Source: an uncultured Clostridium sp. (GTDB lineage: Bacteria; Bacillota; Clostridia; Clostridiales; Clostridiaceae). From it: a stretch of DNA of 64,000 nucleotides. Under the pieces are notes generated by a model. It did not search any database, was not told where the DNA came from, and saw only the letters and a program-made list of their open reading frames with translations. The stretch's first letter is position 1; each line of letters opens with the position of its first letter. Shown piece after piece: positions 25,912 through 35,063 of this stretch. The position numbers and the translations under genes were made by a program. The stretch is taken from the NCBI GenBank assembly GCA_900548455.1, contig URKQ01000001.1:1-64000 (forward strand), given 5' to 3'.

Positions 25912-27816
25912 TTAATTAACAATATTTTTAAAGCTTTTAATTGATATAATTGAACTAACTGCAAATATACTTACTGATACTATTGCACTTATAATAAAAG
26001 TTACATTTAAGTTTTCTGATAAAAATTTTCCTAAAGCGTGTATTGCAAAAAAACTATGAAATAATCCTATAGATAATGGAAGAATATAAAATAATCTTAC
26101 TTCTTTTCCAATAGCTTTTCCTAAATCTTTTTTTGATGCTCCTATATTTTTTAGAATTTTATATTTATCCTTATCTTCTGCTGCATCACTATATATTTTA
26201 ATGTAGATAATACTAGCCTCTGCAAGTACAAATACTAAGAATAAAAATGCTCCAATAGCATAAATAATCTTTAACCATTCAACACTTTGAGTTTCATACT
26301 TCCCAACTTGAAATTTAATATTACCATTTAAATATGGTACTAATCCTTCTCCCAATTTATTAATAATATCTTCATTTAAAATATCCGAATCATCTTTAAC
26401 CTTAATTCCATAAAAATTAACTCTTTGTCCATCATTATTAAGTTTTTCATATTGATCATTATTAACAACAATTGTTCGAGATTTAATTAATGAACCTAAA
26501 ACCTTAAATCTTATATCACCTTCACTAATTTTAAAAGTTTTATCAGCAATAGTTATTTCTTTGGGCTTAATTAAACTTACCAGTGTGTTAGGGTTTTCAA
26601 TATAAATAACATTATCTTCTTTAACCATATTTTCATTAATATTCTCTAAGTCTTTTTCATATCCGGTAGTTTTCAAGACATCTGTAAACTCATCATAAGA
26701 CATCACTATATAAGCTTGTTTTTGAGATGTTTCAACATTTTCTAGTGTATTATTAACCATTAATACATCAGTATTTAACTCAAACTCCTTTTCACCTAAT
26801 ACCTTAGTAATCTCTTCACTTATTTTTTCAGTATTTATTTCATTTTCAGAGGAAAATGACATTGTAAATAACTGATCATTTTGCTCACTCATCATATAAA
26901 GCTTTCTCATAGATACTGATGTACCTAACACAGTAACTGTGCATGCTGTTAAAATTCCTATTGTGGCATAAATAGTGTAATTTTTCTTTACTCTATAGGC
27001 TAAGCTATTTATAGTTAGTATATTTTCTCCTTTATATAATATCCTTTTATTGTTAATTAAAAGGTTAAGAACTGCTGGAATAGTAGCATAAAATAATCCA
27101 TAAGTACCTATACAAACTAAAATTAAAGTTTTAAAAGCATTCATTTCAGAACTAAATACTAGGTAATATCCATATATAATACAACCTATAGATACCATTG
27201 CAATTATATAAGTAAGGGCCGTTACTTTAGGCATCTTTTCTGTTTTTCTACTATCATTTAAAAGTTCAATTACCTTGCTTCTTGAAATATTAAGAAATCC
27301 TTTAATGCTCATTAACAAAAATATAGCCATAAATATTATAAATGTGCTTACCATCGAATTAGCAGTAATAGCAAATTTCACATCTATATTAAAACCTGCA
27401 ACTGCAAAGACTATCATTTGAAAAAACTTTGAAAATAATGCGCCGACACCCATTCCAATTATACTGGCAGATATGCCAATTAGCATCATTTCTGTGAAAT
27501 ATATTTTACCTATAGTTTTTAAATCTACACCCATAAAGGTAAAAAGACCTATCTCTTTTTTTCTATTTTTTAAAAACACATTAGATACATACCATATAAA
27601 GAAGAGCATAAACAATCCTAAAATTATACTTATCATTTGTAATATCATTTTAGCATAAGTAGCATTAGCTTCTCCTAAAACTTTTAATGCTTCACCGTTC
27701 ATGAGTATTAAAAAGTTACTTAATATAACTACTGAAAATATCATTGATATAAAAAACATTGAATATGTTTTTATATTATTTTTAAAGTTATTAAAGGCTA
27801 TAGAAAATACTCTCAT
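25912..27816 (-). CDS. BceB-type ABC transporter permease
   Basis: A 634-residue permease with ten predicted membrane segments: one N-terminal, three around 55-190, two around 195-250, one around 285, and three C-terminal (about 520-630). An extracellular domain of about 210 residues lies between helices 7 and 8 (about 305-520). It is an FtsX-fold protein, the peptide-sensing and detoxifying half of Bce modules. It starts on the last base of the ATPase gene (TAATG), so the two are translationally coupled. It probably confers resistance to cell-wall-active peptides. Confidence 0.93.
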   Translation of the reverse strand: MRVFSIAFNNFKNNIKTYSMFFISMIFSVVILSNFLILMNGEALKVLGEANATYAKMILQMISIILGLFMLFFIWYVSNVFLKNRKKEIGLFTFMGVDLKTIGKIYFTEMMLIGISASIIGMGVGALFSKFFQMIVFAVAGFNIDVKFAITANSMVSTFIIFMAIFLLMSIKGFLNISRSKVIELLNDSRKTEKMPKVTALTYIIAMVSIGCIIYGYYLVFSSEMNAFKTLILVCIGTYGLFYATIPAVLNLLINNKRILYKGENILTINSLAYRVKKNYTIYATIGILTACTVTVLGTSVSMRKLYMMSEQNDQLFTMSFSSENEINTEKISEEITKVLGEKEFELNTDVLMVNNTLENVETSQKQAYIVMSYDEFTDVLKTTGYEKDLENINENMVKEDNVIYIENPNTLVSLIKPKEITIADKTFKISEGDIRFKVLGSLIKSRTIVVNNDQYEKLNNDGQRVNFYGIKVKDDSDILNEDIINKLGEGLVPYLNGNIKFQVGKYETQSVEWLKIIYAIGAFLFLVFVLAEASIIYIKIYSDAAEDKDKYKILKNIGASKKDLGKAIGKEVRLFYILPLSIGLFHSFFAIHALGKFLSENLNVTFIISAIVSVSIFAVSSIISIKSFKNIVN

Positions 27817-28568
27817 TATTTAGCCCCCCCTAAAGTTGCCAATAAATCAATTATTTTACCATAAAACTCTTTTCTATCATAGCCTTTATTTATTTGACAT
27901 TTTATTTCTCCATCACTAAGCATGTATACCTTTTTAGAATAACTTGCACAAATGGCATCATGCGTAACCATTATTATAGTTGCATTATTTTCTTCATTTA
28001 CTCTCTTTAAACATTCTAATAAATCTGTAGAGGACTTAGAGTCTAGCGCTCCTGTTGGTTCATCTGCAAAAATAACTTTTGGATTTGTAATTAATGCCCT
28101 TGCTGCAGCCCCTCTTTGCTTTTGCCCTCCTGATAACTCATATGGATATTTCTTAAGATGCTCCTTAAGTCCAAAAATATCAGCTATCTTATTAACTTTT
28201 TCTTCTATATCTTTAGTTCTCTTTCTTCCTAAAGCCAAGGGAAGAGCTATATTATCCATTAATGTCATATTATCTAAAAGGCTGTAATCTTGAAAAATAA
28301 ATCCTATTTTTTCTTTTCTAATAGTAGATAATTCTTTATTTTTTACCTTATTAAGATCTATTCCATCTAAAAATATTTCACCTTTACTTGGTTTATCTAG
28401 TGTAGATAATAAATTTAGAAGTGTAGTTTTACCTGCACCTGATGGACCCATTATAGATAAAAATTCCCCCTCATCAACAGATAAAGATATATTATTTAAA
28501 ACTCTAGTCTTAAACCCCTTAATTCCATAATCCTTTGATAAATTATTTAATTTTAATATTTCTCCCAT
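27816..28568 (-). CDS. BceA-type ABC transporter ATPase
   Basis: A 250-residue ATPase. Walker A GPSGAGKT (about 41-48), Q loop FQDYSLLD, signature LSGGQKQRGA, Walker B VIFADEPTGALD and switch His in VTHD are all intact. It is the MacB/LolD-like type that pairs with FtsX-fold permeases. It is the first gene after the regulator pair, with an operator-like dyad upstream (28628-28655). The start is supported by a GGAGG site. Confidence 0.95.
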   Translation of the reverse strand: MGEILKLNNLSKDYGIKGFKTRVLNNISLSVDEGEFLSIMGPSGAGKTTLLNLLSTLDKPSKGEIFLDGIDLNKVKNKELSTIRKEKIGFIFQDYSLLDNMTLMDNIALPLALGRKRTKDIEEKVNKIADIFGLKEHLKKYPYELSGGQKQRGAAARALITNPKVIFADEPTGALDSKSSTDLLECLKRVNEENNATIIMVTHDAICASYSKKVYMLSDGEIKCQINKGYDRKEFYGKIIDLLATLGGAK

Positions 28569-28627
28569 TAATTTTTTGCCTCCAAAATCTAATTTTTATT
28601 TTCCTGAATTATATATCAGCTCATAAA

Positions 28628-28655
28628 TTAATTTTAGTGGTTTTTTACTAATTAA
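28628..28655. promoter_or_regulatory. Putative response-regulator operator upstream of bceAB
   Basis: Dyad TTAATTAGT ... ACT-AAAATTAA (read on the minus strand) in the 121-bp gap between the kinase stop and the ATPase start. Bce-type regulators use such inverted repeats to induce the exporter. The assignment is by position. Confidence 0.45.
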
Positions 28656-28689
28656 TCCTTCACTTAACATTACATTTAAACTTCTAATG

Positions 28690-29715
28690 TTACATTTTTG
28701 TAATAGTAGTAAAATCAGATATTTTATTAAACTTGATTTTAAATAATGTGTATTCGTTTTTCACTGAGTAAACCTCAAATGAATTTCCTAATTTATCTAA
28801 AATCTTTTTGGAAAAATACAGTCCCATTCCTGTTGATTTATATCTTGTATTTCTACCATTAGTGCCTGTAAAACCTTTATTAAATATTCTTTCTAAATCT
28901 TCCCTTGTAATTCCAATGCCATTATCTCTTATATTTAAACATATATATTTATCACTTTCCTCACCATAGAATTGGATTTCTGCCTTTTCCTTAGAATACT
29001 TTATCGAATTGTTAATAAGTTGATCTAAAACATATAATATCCATTTCTTATCCGTAAAAATATGGTGTTCCATATTCTCTAGTTTTATTTCTATATTATT
29101 TCTTATTAACATAAAGGCATTATTTTTTATAGCTTGTTTTATTATATCTTGAAGTTTTACTTCTGAAATAAAAATATCCTCGGCAGCAGCTGTTGCTCTA
29201 CTTCCATACATAACCGAATTAACTAAAAAGTTTATTTTTTCAGTTTCATTTTTGATCTCAGTGCTAATCTCTACATCGTCAATCCGTTCTAAAATCATTG
29301 ATATGGCACTAATAGGTAACTTTATTTCATGAACCCATTTTGAAATATATTCTTCCATATCTTTGATTTGCGTATCTTTCATGTCTAGTACTTTAGAATA
29401 GTTATTATCTTTTTTATTAATTATATAAGCCATTATCTCTTCTTCTAAAGACTCTCTATTAATATCATTTATATTAATATCACTATCCTCTTCTATAATT
29501 TCATAAATTTCACTAAACCTTTTTTTCCAAAGTCCATATTTGATCATAAAAGCAACAATATAAATAAATATCAATATTACATCTAAGTAATATATTTCTT
29601 TCATTTTGCCCTTTAGTAAGTTTAATACGAGAAAATATATATTAATAAAAATCAAAATACTAAAATTAAATAATATACTTTGTATATTTTCCTTAATAAA
29701 TCTTTTTAAATTCAT
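28690..29715 (-). CDS. BceS-type intramembrane-sensing histidine kinase
   Basis: A 341-residue kinase with two closely spaced membrane segments (about 13-33 and 40-60) and almost no extracellular loop. That is the hallmark of intramembrane-sensing kinases that are triggered by their Bce exporter. The phospho-acceptor His lies in WVHEIKLPIS near residue 130, and the HATPase domain has the N box (LINNSIKY) and G box (GMGLYFSKKI). The start overlaps the regulator stop (ATGA). Confidence 0.93.
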   Translation of the reverse strand: MNLKRFIKENIQSILFNFSILIFINIYFLVLNLLKGKMKEIYYLDVILIFIYIVAFMIKYGLWKKRFSEIYEIIEEDSDININDINRESLEEEIMAYIINKKDNNYSKVLDMKDTQIKDMEEYISKWVHEIKLPISAISMILERIDDVEISTEIKNETEKINFLVNSVMYGSRATAAAEDIFISEVKLQDIIKQAIKNNAFMLIRNNIEIKLENMEHHIFTDKKWILYVLDQLINNSIKYSKEKAEIQFYGEESDKYICLNIRDNGIGITREDLERIFNKGFTGTNGRNTRYKSTGMGLYFSKKILDKLGNSFEVYSVKNEYTLFKIKFNKISDFTTITKM

Positions 29716-30383
29716 TGTATAAAATACCCTATTCCTTTTTTAGTTTTAATAACATCATCTAATCCCAAATCCTTTATTTTTCCTCTAAGCCTTGTAATAT
29801 TTACAGTTAAAGTATTATCACTAACAAATTCATCATCATTCCATAAACTCATCATGAGTTTTTCTCTAGATACTACCTTTCCTTTATTCTTTATTAGTAA
29901 TGATAATATTTTTATTTCATTTCTTGTAATATCTATTTCATTATCCTTAAACTTAAAAATACATTTTTCAATATCTAAAATTGCATCATTATAATAAATT
30001 AGTGAATCTGAGGTTGTATAATCATAACTTCTACGCAATAAAGCATTAATTTTTGATATTAATACCTCCACTGAAAAAGGCTTTGTAATATAATCATCAC
30101 CACCATTATTCATTCCCATAATAATATCCATATTAGAATCTCTGGAAGATAAAAATATTATAGGTACCTTAGAAATTTCTCTTATTTTTTCACACCAATA
30201 AAAGCCATCATAAAAAGGTAAATTCACATCCATCAATACGAGGCTTGGTTTTCTCTCTATAAATTCCTTTACTATATTATTAAACTGATCTATTATCTCT
30301 ACTTCAAATCCCCATTTTTTTAAAGATAACGCCAGCTCTCTAGCAACATCTAAATCATCTTCAATTAACATTATTTTCTTCAA
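29712..30383 (-). CDS. BceR-type OmpR-family response regulator
   Basis: A 223-residue response regulator. Receiver acids (IEDD), phospho-acceptor Asp in LVLMDVNLP, switch Ser and Lys (SSRDS, ITKPFS), and a winged-helix DNA-binding domain ending KKGIGYFI. A GTG frame start exists at 30392, but the AGAGG site overlaps it; the TTG at 30383 has better spacing. The pair with BceS and the downstream bceAB forms a complete peptide-sensing detoxification module. Confidence 0.92.
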   Translation of the reverse strand: MKKIMLIEDDLDVARELALSLKKWGFEVEIIDQFNNIVKEFIERKPSLVLMDVNLPFYDGFYWCEKIREISKVPIIFLSSRDSNMDIIMGMNNGGDDYITKPFSVEVLISKINALLRRSYDYTTSDSLIYYNDAILDIEKCIFKFKDNEIDITRNEIKILSLLIKNKGKVVSREKLMMSLWNDDEFVSDNTLTVNITRLRGKIKDLGLDDVIKTKKGIGYFIQ

Positions 30384-30452
30384 ATTTTTCACCTCTTAGT
30401 TAGTATCTTACTTATCTTATTAAAATACTATCATAATTTTACAATTAAAGAA

Positions 30453-30492
30453 ATTCAAAAGGAGCTTCAATTGCTGAAGCTCCTTTTGAATT
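30453..30492. terminator. Strong bidirectional terminator
   Basis: A 16-bp inverted repeat TTCAAAAGGAGCTTCA ... TGAAGCTCCTTTTGAA with a 5-nt loop, between the DUF6440 stop and the bceR promoter region. Confidence 0.85.
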
Positions 30493-30505
30493 GATAAAAT
30501 CCTAT

Positions 30506-30718
30506 TTATCTATCGATTACTACCTTACCCTCTGAATCTAATAATGGTGTCATTCCATTCATACCAGTTCCAACTGTAGCCAAGTAATTAACTCCTGTTA
30601 TAGTATCTACCACAATATATACTGCACCAAATCCCAAGGATTGTTCTTCTTTAATAACAAATCGTTTTTCTTTTTTTTCTTTTCCAAACAATTTAATGTC
30701 TCCTTCCAATTCTATCAT
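30506..30718 (-). CDS. DUF6440 family small protein
   Basis: A 70-residue protein with the family pattern GFGAVYIVVDTITGVNYLATV followed by MTPLLDSEGKVVI. Function is unknown. The annotated ATG sits only one base after AGGAG; a TTG three codons in has better spacing, so 30709 is an alternative start. It lies 24 bp after the lipoprotein gene on the same strand and is likely co-transcribed. Confidence 0.75.
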   Translation of the reverse strand: MIELEGDIKLFGKEKKEKRFVIKEEQSLGFGAVYIVVDTITGVNYLATVGTGMNGMTPLLDSEGKVVIDR

Positions 30719-30742
30719 TCTCCTAGTTTCTATATATTACCT

Positions 30743-31462
30743 CTAAGGCATCATACCCTCTAAATTAAAATTATTACTAAAATCTTTTCCATTGACAGTT
30801 AATATAATCTCTATTTCACCAGTAGCTTCTATTATAGGAACCTCTGCTACGTAATGAATTTTTCTCGTTTCTAGCGGGTTTATTGAAGCATAGTTTTCTA
30901 AATCAGAACCATCCGCGATTTCTGCCACAGAAAAGCATGTATACTCATCACTGTTTATTTTTATCTTTGCAGTAATTATATCATCTGCCACTTTAGCTTC
31001 ATTCTTCAAATTCTTTATATTTAAAATTACATCTATGTAAATATTATCTTCAGTTTTTACATTATAACTGGAATAAGTTTCAGTTATAATTGAAGGCTGG
31101 ATTCTAGGTGTAACATCAAGGCTATCTAAATAATATTCACAAACGTCCTGCACTATATTAGTACCACCCGCAACAATGAACACCCCATTTTCAGCTGCAC
31201 CTTCTTGAGTATCTGTTGGCATTTCCTGTTGTATATATTTTTGTACGTCCTCATCCTCTTGTTTGCTTTCTACTGCATTTTCAATAGATGGAGATGTGTT
31301 CTTTATACTTTGTTCTCCTGAACTTTCAGTACTGCTAACAGATTTACTTGTACTTGATTTAGAAGAATTATTTTCTCCTAATGAATTATTCTTCTGTCCA
31401 CATGATACAAGTGACAGAGATAATAACAATACTCCTAATTTTAAAAATAGCTTTTTATTCAT
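30743..31462 (-). CDS. Predicted lipoprotein, DUF5067-like
   Basis: A 239-residue exported protein. It has a type II signal peptide with lipobox LVSC (Cys21), then a Ser/Asn-rich spacer (about 22-70) and a beta-rich domain (about 105-239). The beta domain contains YIDVILNIKNLKNEAKVADD and a C-terminal strand, as in DUF5067/DUF4352-like immunoglobulin-fold lipoproteins. It is attached to the outer face of the membrane. The function is unknown. The ribosome site GGAGGAG is ideal. Confidence 0.82.
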   Translation of the reverse strand: MNKKLFLKLGVLLLSLSLVSCGQKNNSLGENNSSKSSTSKSVSSTESSGEQSIKNTSPSIENAVESKQEDEDVQKYIQQEMPTDTQEGAAENGVFIVAGGTNIVQDVCEYYLDSLDVTPRIQPSIITETYSSYNVKTEDNIYIDVILNIKNLKNEAKVADDIITAKIKINSDEYTCFSVAEIADGSDLENYASINPLETRKIHYVAEVPIIEATGEIEIILTVNGKDFSNNFNLEGMMP

Positions 31463-31551
31463 TTAAAATCTCCTCCAAAGTAATACAATTATGAGTTAAT
31501 TATAGCATACTTAGATGCAGAGCCTAAAATTAAATAGCTAAGGCACATAAT

Positions 31552-31650
31552 TTAAAAAGGCAAAGTATATATTGAAACTATTAATGTAAAAATTGCTGCT
31601 CCACCATATAAAATTGCCTGAGTAGCCTTTTTATTTTTATAATTATCAAT
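31552..31650 (-). pseudogene. In-frame hydrophobic remnant directly after the Cys-rich gene
   Basis: Immediately after the TAA stop of the 145-codon gene the same frame continues open for about 32 codons. It encodes a single membrane-helix-like segment (KKATQAILYGGAAIFTLIVS) and then stops. Either the upstream gene once had a membrane tail and gained a stop, or this is the remnant of a separate small gene. It has no ATG of its own. Confidence 0.35.
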
Positions 31651-32088
31651 TTATCTCTCTTTCATATACTTTTCAATTTCTTGAGACGTCAACTTTTGTA
31701 TCTTGGTATTTTGATATTCTTTATATTCCCTCATACAAAAAACTGGTGTCATATTTTCACATGATTTATCTTTATTCTTATTTAAATAAACTTTTAAATC
31801 TTCCACATCCATAAAAATTTTATATGAAATTCTCCCCTTATTATTCTTTATTTCATAAATTCCACATGCTCTTTTAGTAGTATAATCAGCAGTTCTCAAA
31901 TAAAGTTTTGCAATTTCTAAAGATTTAAATGGAAAATTCCATCTTTGTAATTCTCTTTTAGAGTCATGTTCTATACATATACAACGACCACAAGTTCCAC
32001 AGATATATTGTGTATGCTTTTCTAAGCATTCTAATGGATTTAACAATGGTGTTATTCTATTATCATTTACATAACATTCTTCACACAT
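31651..32088 (-). CDS. Cys-rich hypothetical protein with zinc-ribbon-like N terminus
   Basis: A 145-residue protein not assigned to a named family. The N terminus has paired cysteines (CEEC at 2-5, then CGTCGRCICIEH at about 30-41) suitable for binding one or two zinc ions. The remainder is mixed alpha/beta with a basic character. It follows dispersed repeat copy 2, whose extended -10 lies about 45 bp ahead of the start. The ribosome site GAGG is weaker than in its neighbours. Confidence 0.65.
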   Translation of the reverse strand: MCEECYVNDNRITPLLNPLECLEKHTQYICGTCGRCICIEHDSKRELQRWNFPFKSLEIAKLYLRTADYTTKRACGIYEIKNNKGRISYKIFMDVEDLKVYLNKNKDKSCENMTPVFCMREYKEYQNTKIQKLTSQEIEKYMKER

Positions 32089-32133
32089 ATTTTCCTCACT
32101 TTCAAATTCCTAATATATCTTTCACTTTAAATT

Positions 32134-32260
32134 ATTATACCATATTTTTCAAATATAACTTAGCTTATGATACAGTATTTCTACTTATAAAAATAGTCTT
32201 AGCCATTGATATTACTTGACTAAGACTACAAACCTCATTTACTTATGATACGGTTCATCA
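32134..32260 (-). repeat. Dispersed terminator-promoter repeat, copy 2
   Basis: Hairpin arms TAGTCTTAG (32194-32202) and CTAAGACTA (32220-32228). Compared with copy 1 (TAGCCTTAG / CTAAGGCTA), one C-to-T change on one arm is matched by G-to-A on the other, so base pairing is preserved. The extended -10 TGGTATAAT on the minus strand is identical to copy 1. The other end carries ACTTATGATACGGTTC, shared with copy 3. Confidence 0.75.
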
Positions 32261-32269
32261 TTCATTATT

Positions 32270-32383
32270 CTAAAACTGAAGTAACTGGCAGTTTTCACAA
32301 TAATATATGCTGCCACCCAAATAATTTTCTTTTTTTATTGTTCCATCACATGCAGTACAAGGATTACCTATATTCTTTGATCA
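32270..32383 (-). pseudogene. Remnant of a formamidopyrimidine-DNA glycosylase (Fpg/Nei) zinc finger
   Basis: A 37-codon open stretch after the kinase stop codon. It encodes GNPCTACDGTIKKE and GGSIYYCENCQ, the four-cysteine C-terminal zinc finger of Fpg/MutM/Nei DNA glycosylases (compare the family pattern G-P-C-x2-C-G-x15-20-Y-C-x2-C-Q). The catalytic N-terminal domain is absent anywhere in the window. It lacks a start codon, so it is a relic of a deleted gene. Confidence 0.65.
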
Positions 32384-32384
32384 A

Positions 32385-33638
32385 TTAATGCTTTTCAGGT
32401 AAAAATACAACGATTCTTGTTCCTATTCCTTTTCTACTTAGCACACTAAAATATCCCTTATGGCCATCTATAATCCACTTTGCTATGGATAATCCCAGCC
32501 CTGTACCACCATCTTTTCTATCTCTAGCCGTATCTGCTCTAAAGAATCTCTCGAATATATGAGGTACATCTCCTTCATCCATGCCTATTCCATTATCTTG
32601 AATAGAAAAATAAGGTTCCCCTTTAGAATTTTTTCCTACCTTAAGTATTATATCTTCACCATACTCTGTATATTTAGCTGCATTTTCAACTAATATTCTA
32701 GCAGTCTGTTTAAGTAATGCGATATCTCCATAAACACTTATATCTTCTGAATTTACATAACTATAGCTATGATTTTTATCTATCATCTTAGATTCTTCTA
32801 AGACTTCATTTATCATATCATTAAGGCAAAATTTTGTTATGGTAAGTTGGGTTTTTCCATTAATTCCTCTAGCTAAAAATAACAATTGCTCAACTAGATT
32901 CTTCATATTCTCAGATTCAGCCTTTATTGCTTCTATAGATTCATCTAATACATCTTTGTCGTCCTTTCCCCAACGATCTAGCATATTTGCATAACCTTGA
33001 ATTACAGAAATAGGGGTTCTAAGTTCATGGGAAGCATCTGAAACAAACCTTGCCTGTTGCCTATAGGACTCCCTCATCCTGTCTAATAATTTATTTATAG
33101 CATCCTCTAAACCTTGAAGTTCACTATCTCCAATACTTATCTTTTCATTTGAAGTTATAGGACTAATTTTAGCTATAGCATCTTCAAGACTTTGAAATTT
33201 TTCTTCATCAAAATCAATGTTGCCAAGTCTATTTGCTGTTTCAGCTATTTCATTAAGAGGCTTTAACACCTTTCTAATTTTAGATGTACCAAACACCATT
33301 TGATCTAACAAAAATAACCCTTCTAAAATTCCTATCACCATAATTATTTTTCTAAGGGTATATAAAAACATAGTTGCTTCCTTAACCATACTTTTTTCAT
33401 TATCCCAAACGACTTCATACTTAGCTTCTTCTATAGGATAAAAATCAAAGGATCTTTGGGCCTTTGGTACTACTTCCCCATAAAAATCCTTTTCAGCTTC
33501 AATGCACCACAGCCCTGTAAGCATTACTATTATACATAAATTAATTACAAGAAAATTAACAAACATATGTCTTACAGAAATAGAATTTATTTTTATTGCA
33601 ATAGATGTAACATTTTTATTTTTGTTTTTCTTACTCAT
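32385..33638 (-). CDS. Sensor histidine kinase with HAMP domain
   Basis: A 417-residue membrane kinase. Membrane segments lie at about 27-45 and 88-110, with a short (about 45-residue) extracellular loop between them. A HAMP-like linker is followed by the phospho-acceptor His in VSDASHELRTPIS near residue 205. The HATPase domain has N box (LVENAAKY), G1 and G2 (GTGLGLSIAKW). The start overlaps the regulator stop by 8 bp, so it is translationally coupled. It is ArlS/CssS-like in size; the signal is unknown. Confidence 0.92.
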   Translation of the reverse strand: MSKKNKNKNVTSIAIKINSISVRHMFVNFLVINLCIIVMLTGLWCIEAEKDFYGEVVPKAQRSFDFYPIEEAKYEVVWDNEKSMVKEATMFLYTLRKIIMVIGILEGLFLLDQMVFGTSKIRKVLKPLNEIAETANRLGNIDFDEEKFQSLEDAIAKISPITSNEKISIGDSELQGLEDAINKLLDRMRESYRQQARFVSDASHELRTPISVIQGYANMLDRWGKDDKDVLDESIEAIKAESENMKNLVEQLLFLARGINGKTQLTITKFCLNDMINEVLEESKMIDKNHSYSYVNSEDISVYGDIALLKQTARILVENAAKYTEYGEDIILKVGKNSKGEPYFSIQDNGIGMDEGDVPHIFERFFRADTARDRKDGGTGLGLSIAKWIIDGHKGYFSVLSRKGIGTRIVVFLPEKH

Positions 33639-34311
33639 CTTTTATAACATACCCTACACCACGAACTGTAGTTATTGTTTTCATATTAAAAGCATCATCA
33701 ATTTTAGTTCTTAAATATCTTACATAAACATCTATCACATTTGTTTCCCCCATATAGTCATATCCACAAACTTTTTCTATAAGCACATCTCTAGTTAAAA
33801 CTATATTCTTATTTTCCATTAATACTTGTAATAAATTAAACTCTCTATTAGTTAATTCAATTTCTGTACCCTTGCACGTTACCTTATGTCTCATTTTATC
33901 TAAAACTAAAACACCACAACTTAATATATCTTCATCTTTTTTCACTTCAACTACACGCTTTTTTAAAGCTGTTCTTATTCTTGCTAGAAGCTCCTCTATT
34001 GCAAAAGGCTTTGTTATATAATCATCTGCACCTGCATCAAGCCCTGATACTTTATCCATAACAGCATCTCTTGCAGTAAGCATAATTACAGGGATATCTG
34101 AATTTTTTCTAAGTCTTCTTAATACTTCTAAGCCATTAATTTCTGGGAGCATCACATCGAGAATAATCAAATCAGCTTCTCCCCTCTCCGCTATTTCAAG
34201 ACCTATTCGTCCGTTATTTGCCTTTATTACCTTATATCCTTCATGAACTAACTCTAATTCTAAAAATCTTGCTATTTTTTCCTCATCTTCAACAATTAAA
34301 ATCCTAACCAT
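33631..34311 (-). CDS. OmpR-family response regulator, ArlR-like
   Basis: A 226-residue regulator with receiver acids (VEDEE), phospho-acceptor Asp51 in LIILDVMLPEINGLE, switch Thr in MLTARD and Lys in YITKPFAI. The winged helix ends TTVRGVGYVI. It is the partner of the overlapping kinase gene. Its neighbourhood of DUF4342 proteins and an ECF sigma operon is compatible with an envelope-stress role, which is an inference. Confidence 0.93.
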   Translation of the reverse strand: MVRILIVEDEEKIARFLELELVHEGYKVIKANNGRIGLEIAERGEADLIILDVMLPEINGLEVLRRLRKNSDIPVIMLTARDAVMDKVSGLDAGADDYITKPFAIEELLARIRTALKKRVVEVKKDEDILSCGVLVLDKMRHKVTCKGTEIELTNREFNLLQVLMENKNIVLTRDVLIEKVCGYDYMGETNVIDVYVRYLRTKIDDAFNMKTITTVRGVGYVIKDE

Positions 34312-34387
34312 TATTTACCCACCCTTTATATAACATTATTCAGCTTCTTCAAAAGTAACACCATATGTTCTATTGCTCTATCTTACT

Positions 34388-34927
34388 TCAAATCCTAAAT
34401 TTACTCTTGATGACTTTAACGTTTTTTGTTAATTTTCTAAAAATATCATTTACCTTATCTGTATTTATGCTTTTAGCTAAAACTTCATATTCTACATCAA
34501 AAAATAGCCCTACAATAACTAAAGGTATGATTATCCAAAAAGCAAAAAACAGAAGTAATATTAATACTGTAAGTGGAATCTTTAAAAGTACTTTGCCTCT
34601 CCTTTTTATTTCCACAAAGATGTTATTACAAGTATCTATTGCTTTACATATAGCTTCAAAAATCCCCTCAAAACTATTATCATTTTTGGATTTATTGTTC
34701 TTTTTATTTTCATTAATGTTAATTAAATTACTATTATTAACATAATTTTCTTTATATTCATTACTGTAATATATACTAATATCAGGCTTCTCTAGACTTC
34801 CGCACTCTTCTAAATACAAAATAGCGTCTAGTATATCCCAGTTATTATTCTCTAAAACAATCTTAGCTTCCTCATAACTTATATTAGCTTTATCTTTTAA
34901 TTTATCTATAAGTTTAAGCTTATCCAT
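34388..34927 (-). CDS. DUF4342 protein with UBA-like N terminus and membrane segment (copy 1)
   Basis: A 179-residue protein. Residues 1-45 form a UBA/TS-N-like three-helix unit (ISYEEAKIVLENNNWDILDA). A low-complexity linker rich in Asn and Lys follows (about 60-90). A DUF4342 domain (about 95-170) has basic strands KRRGKVLLKIPLT and one hydrophobic membrane helix. Function unknown. An ATG 18 nt upstream is in frame, but the ATG at 34927 has GGAGG at good spacing. It is paralogous to the gene at 35064-35603. Confidence 0.78.
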   Translation of the reverse strand: MDKLKLIDKLKDKANISYEEAKIVLENNNWDILDAILYLEECGSLEKPDISIYYSNEYKENYVNNSNLININENKKNNKSKNDNSFEGIFEAICKAIDTCNNIFVEIKRRGKVLLKIPLTVLILLLFFAFWIIIPLVIVGLFFDVEYEVLAKSINTDKVNDIFRKLTKNVKVIKSKFRI

Positions 34928-35015
34928 AAATATACCTCCATACATATGTTTAATTATATCATCTCATCTAATACTTTTATACGAAGATATTCTCCCTGCT
35001 AGGACGTTCAAAAAT

Positions 35016-35048
35016 AAAGAGACCTTGAATATTCTTCAAAATCTCTTT
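35016..35048 (-). terminator. Terminator after the second DUF4342 gene
   Basis: Arms AAAGAGA / TCTCTTT with an inner TTGAA/TTCAA pair, just past the stop codon of 35064-35603. Confidence 0.7.
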
Positions 35049-35063
35049 AACTTAGCCTACATA

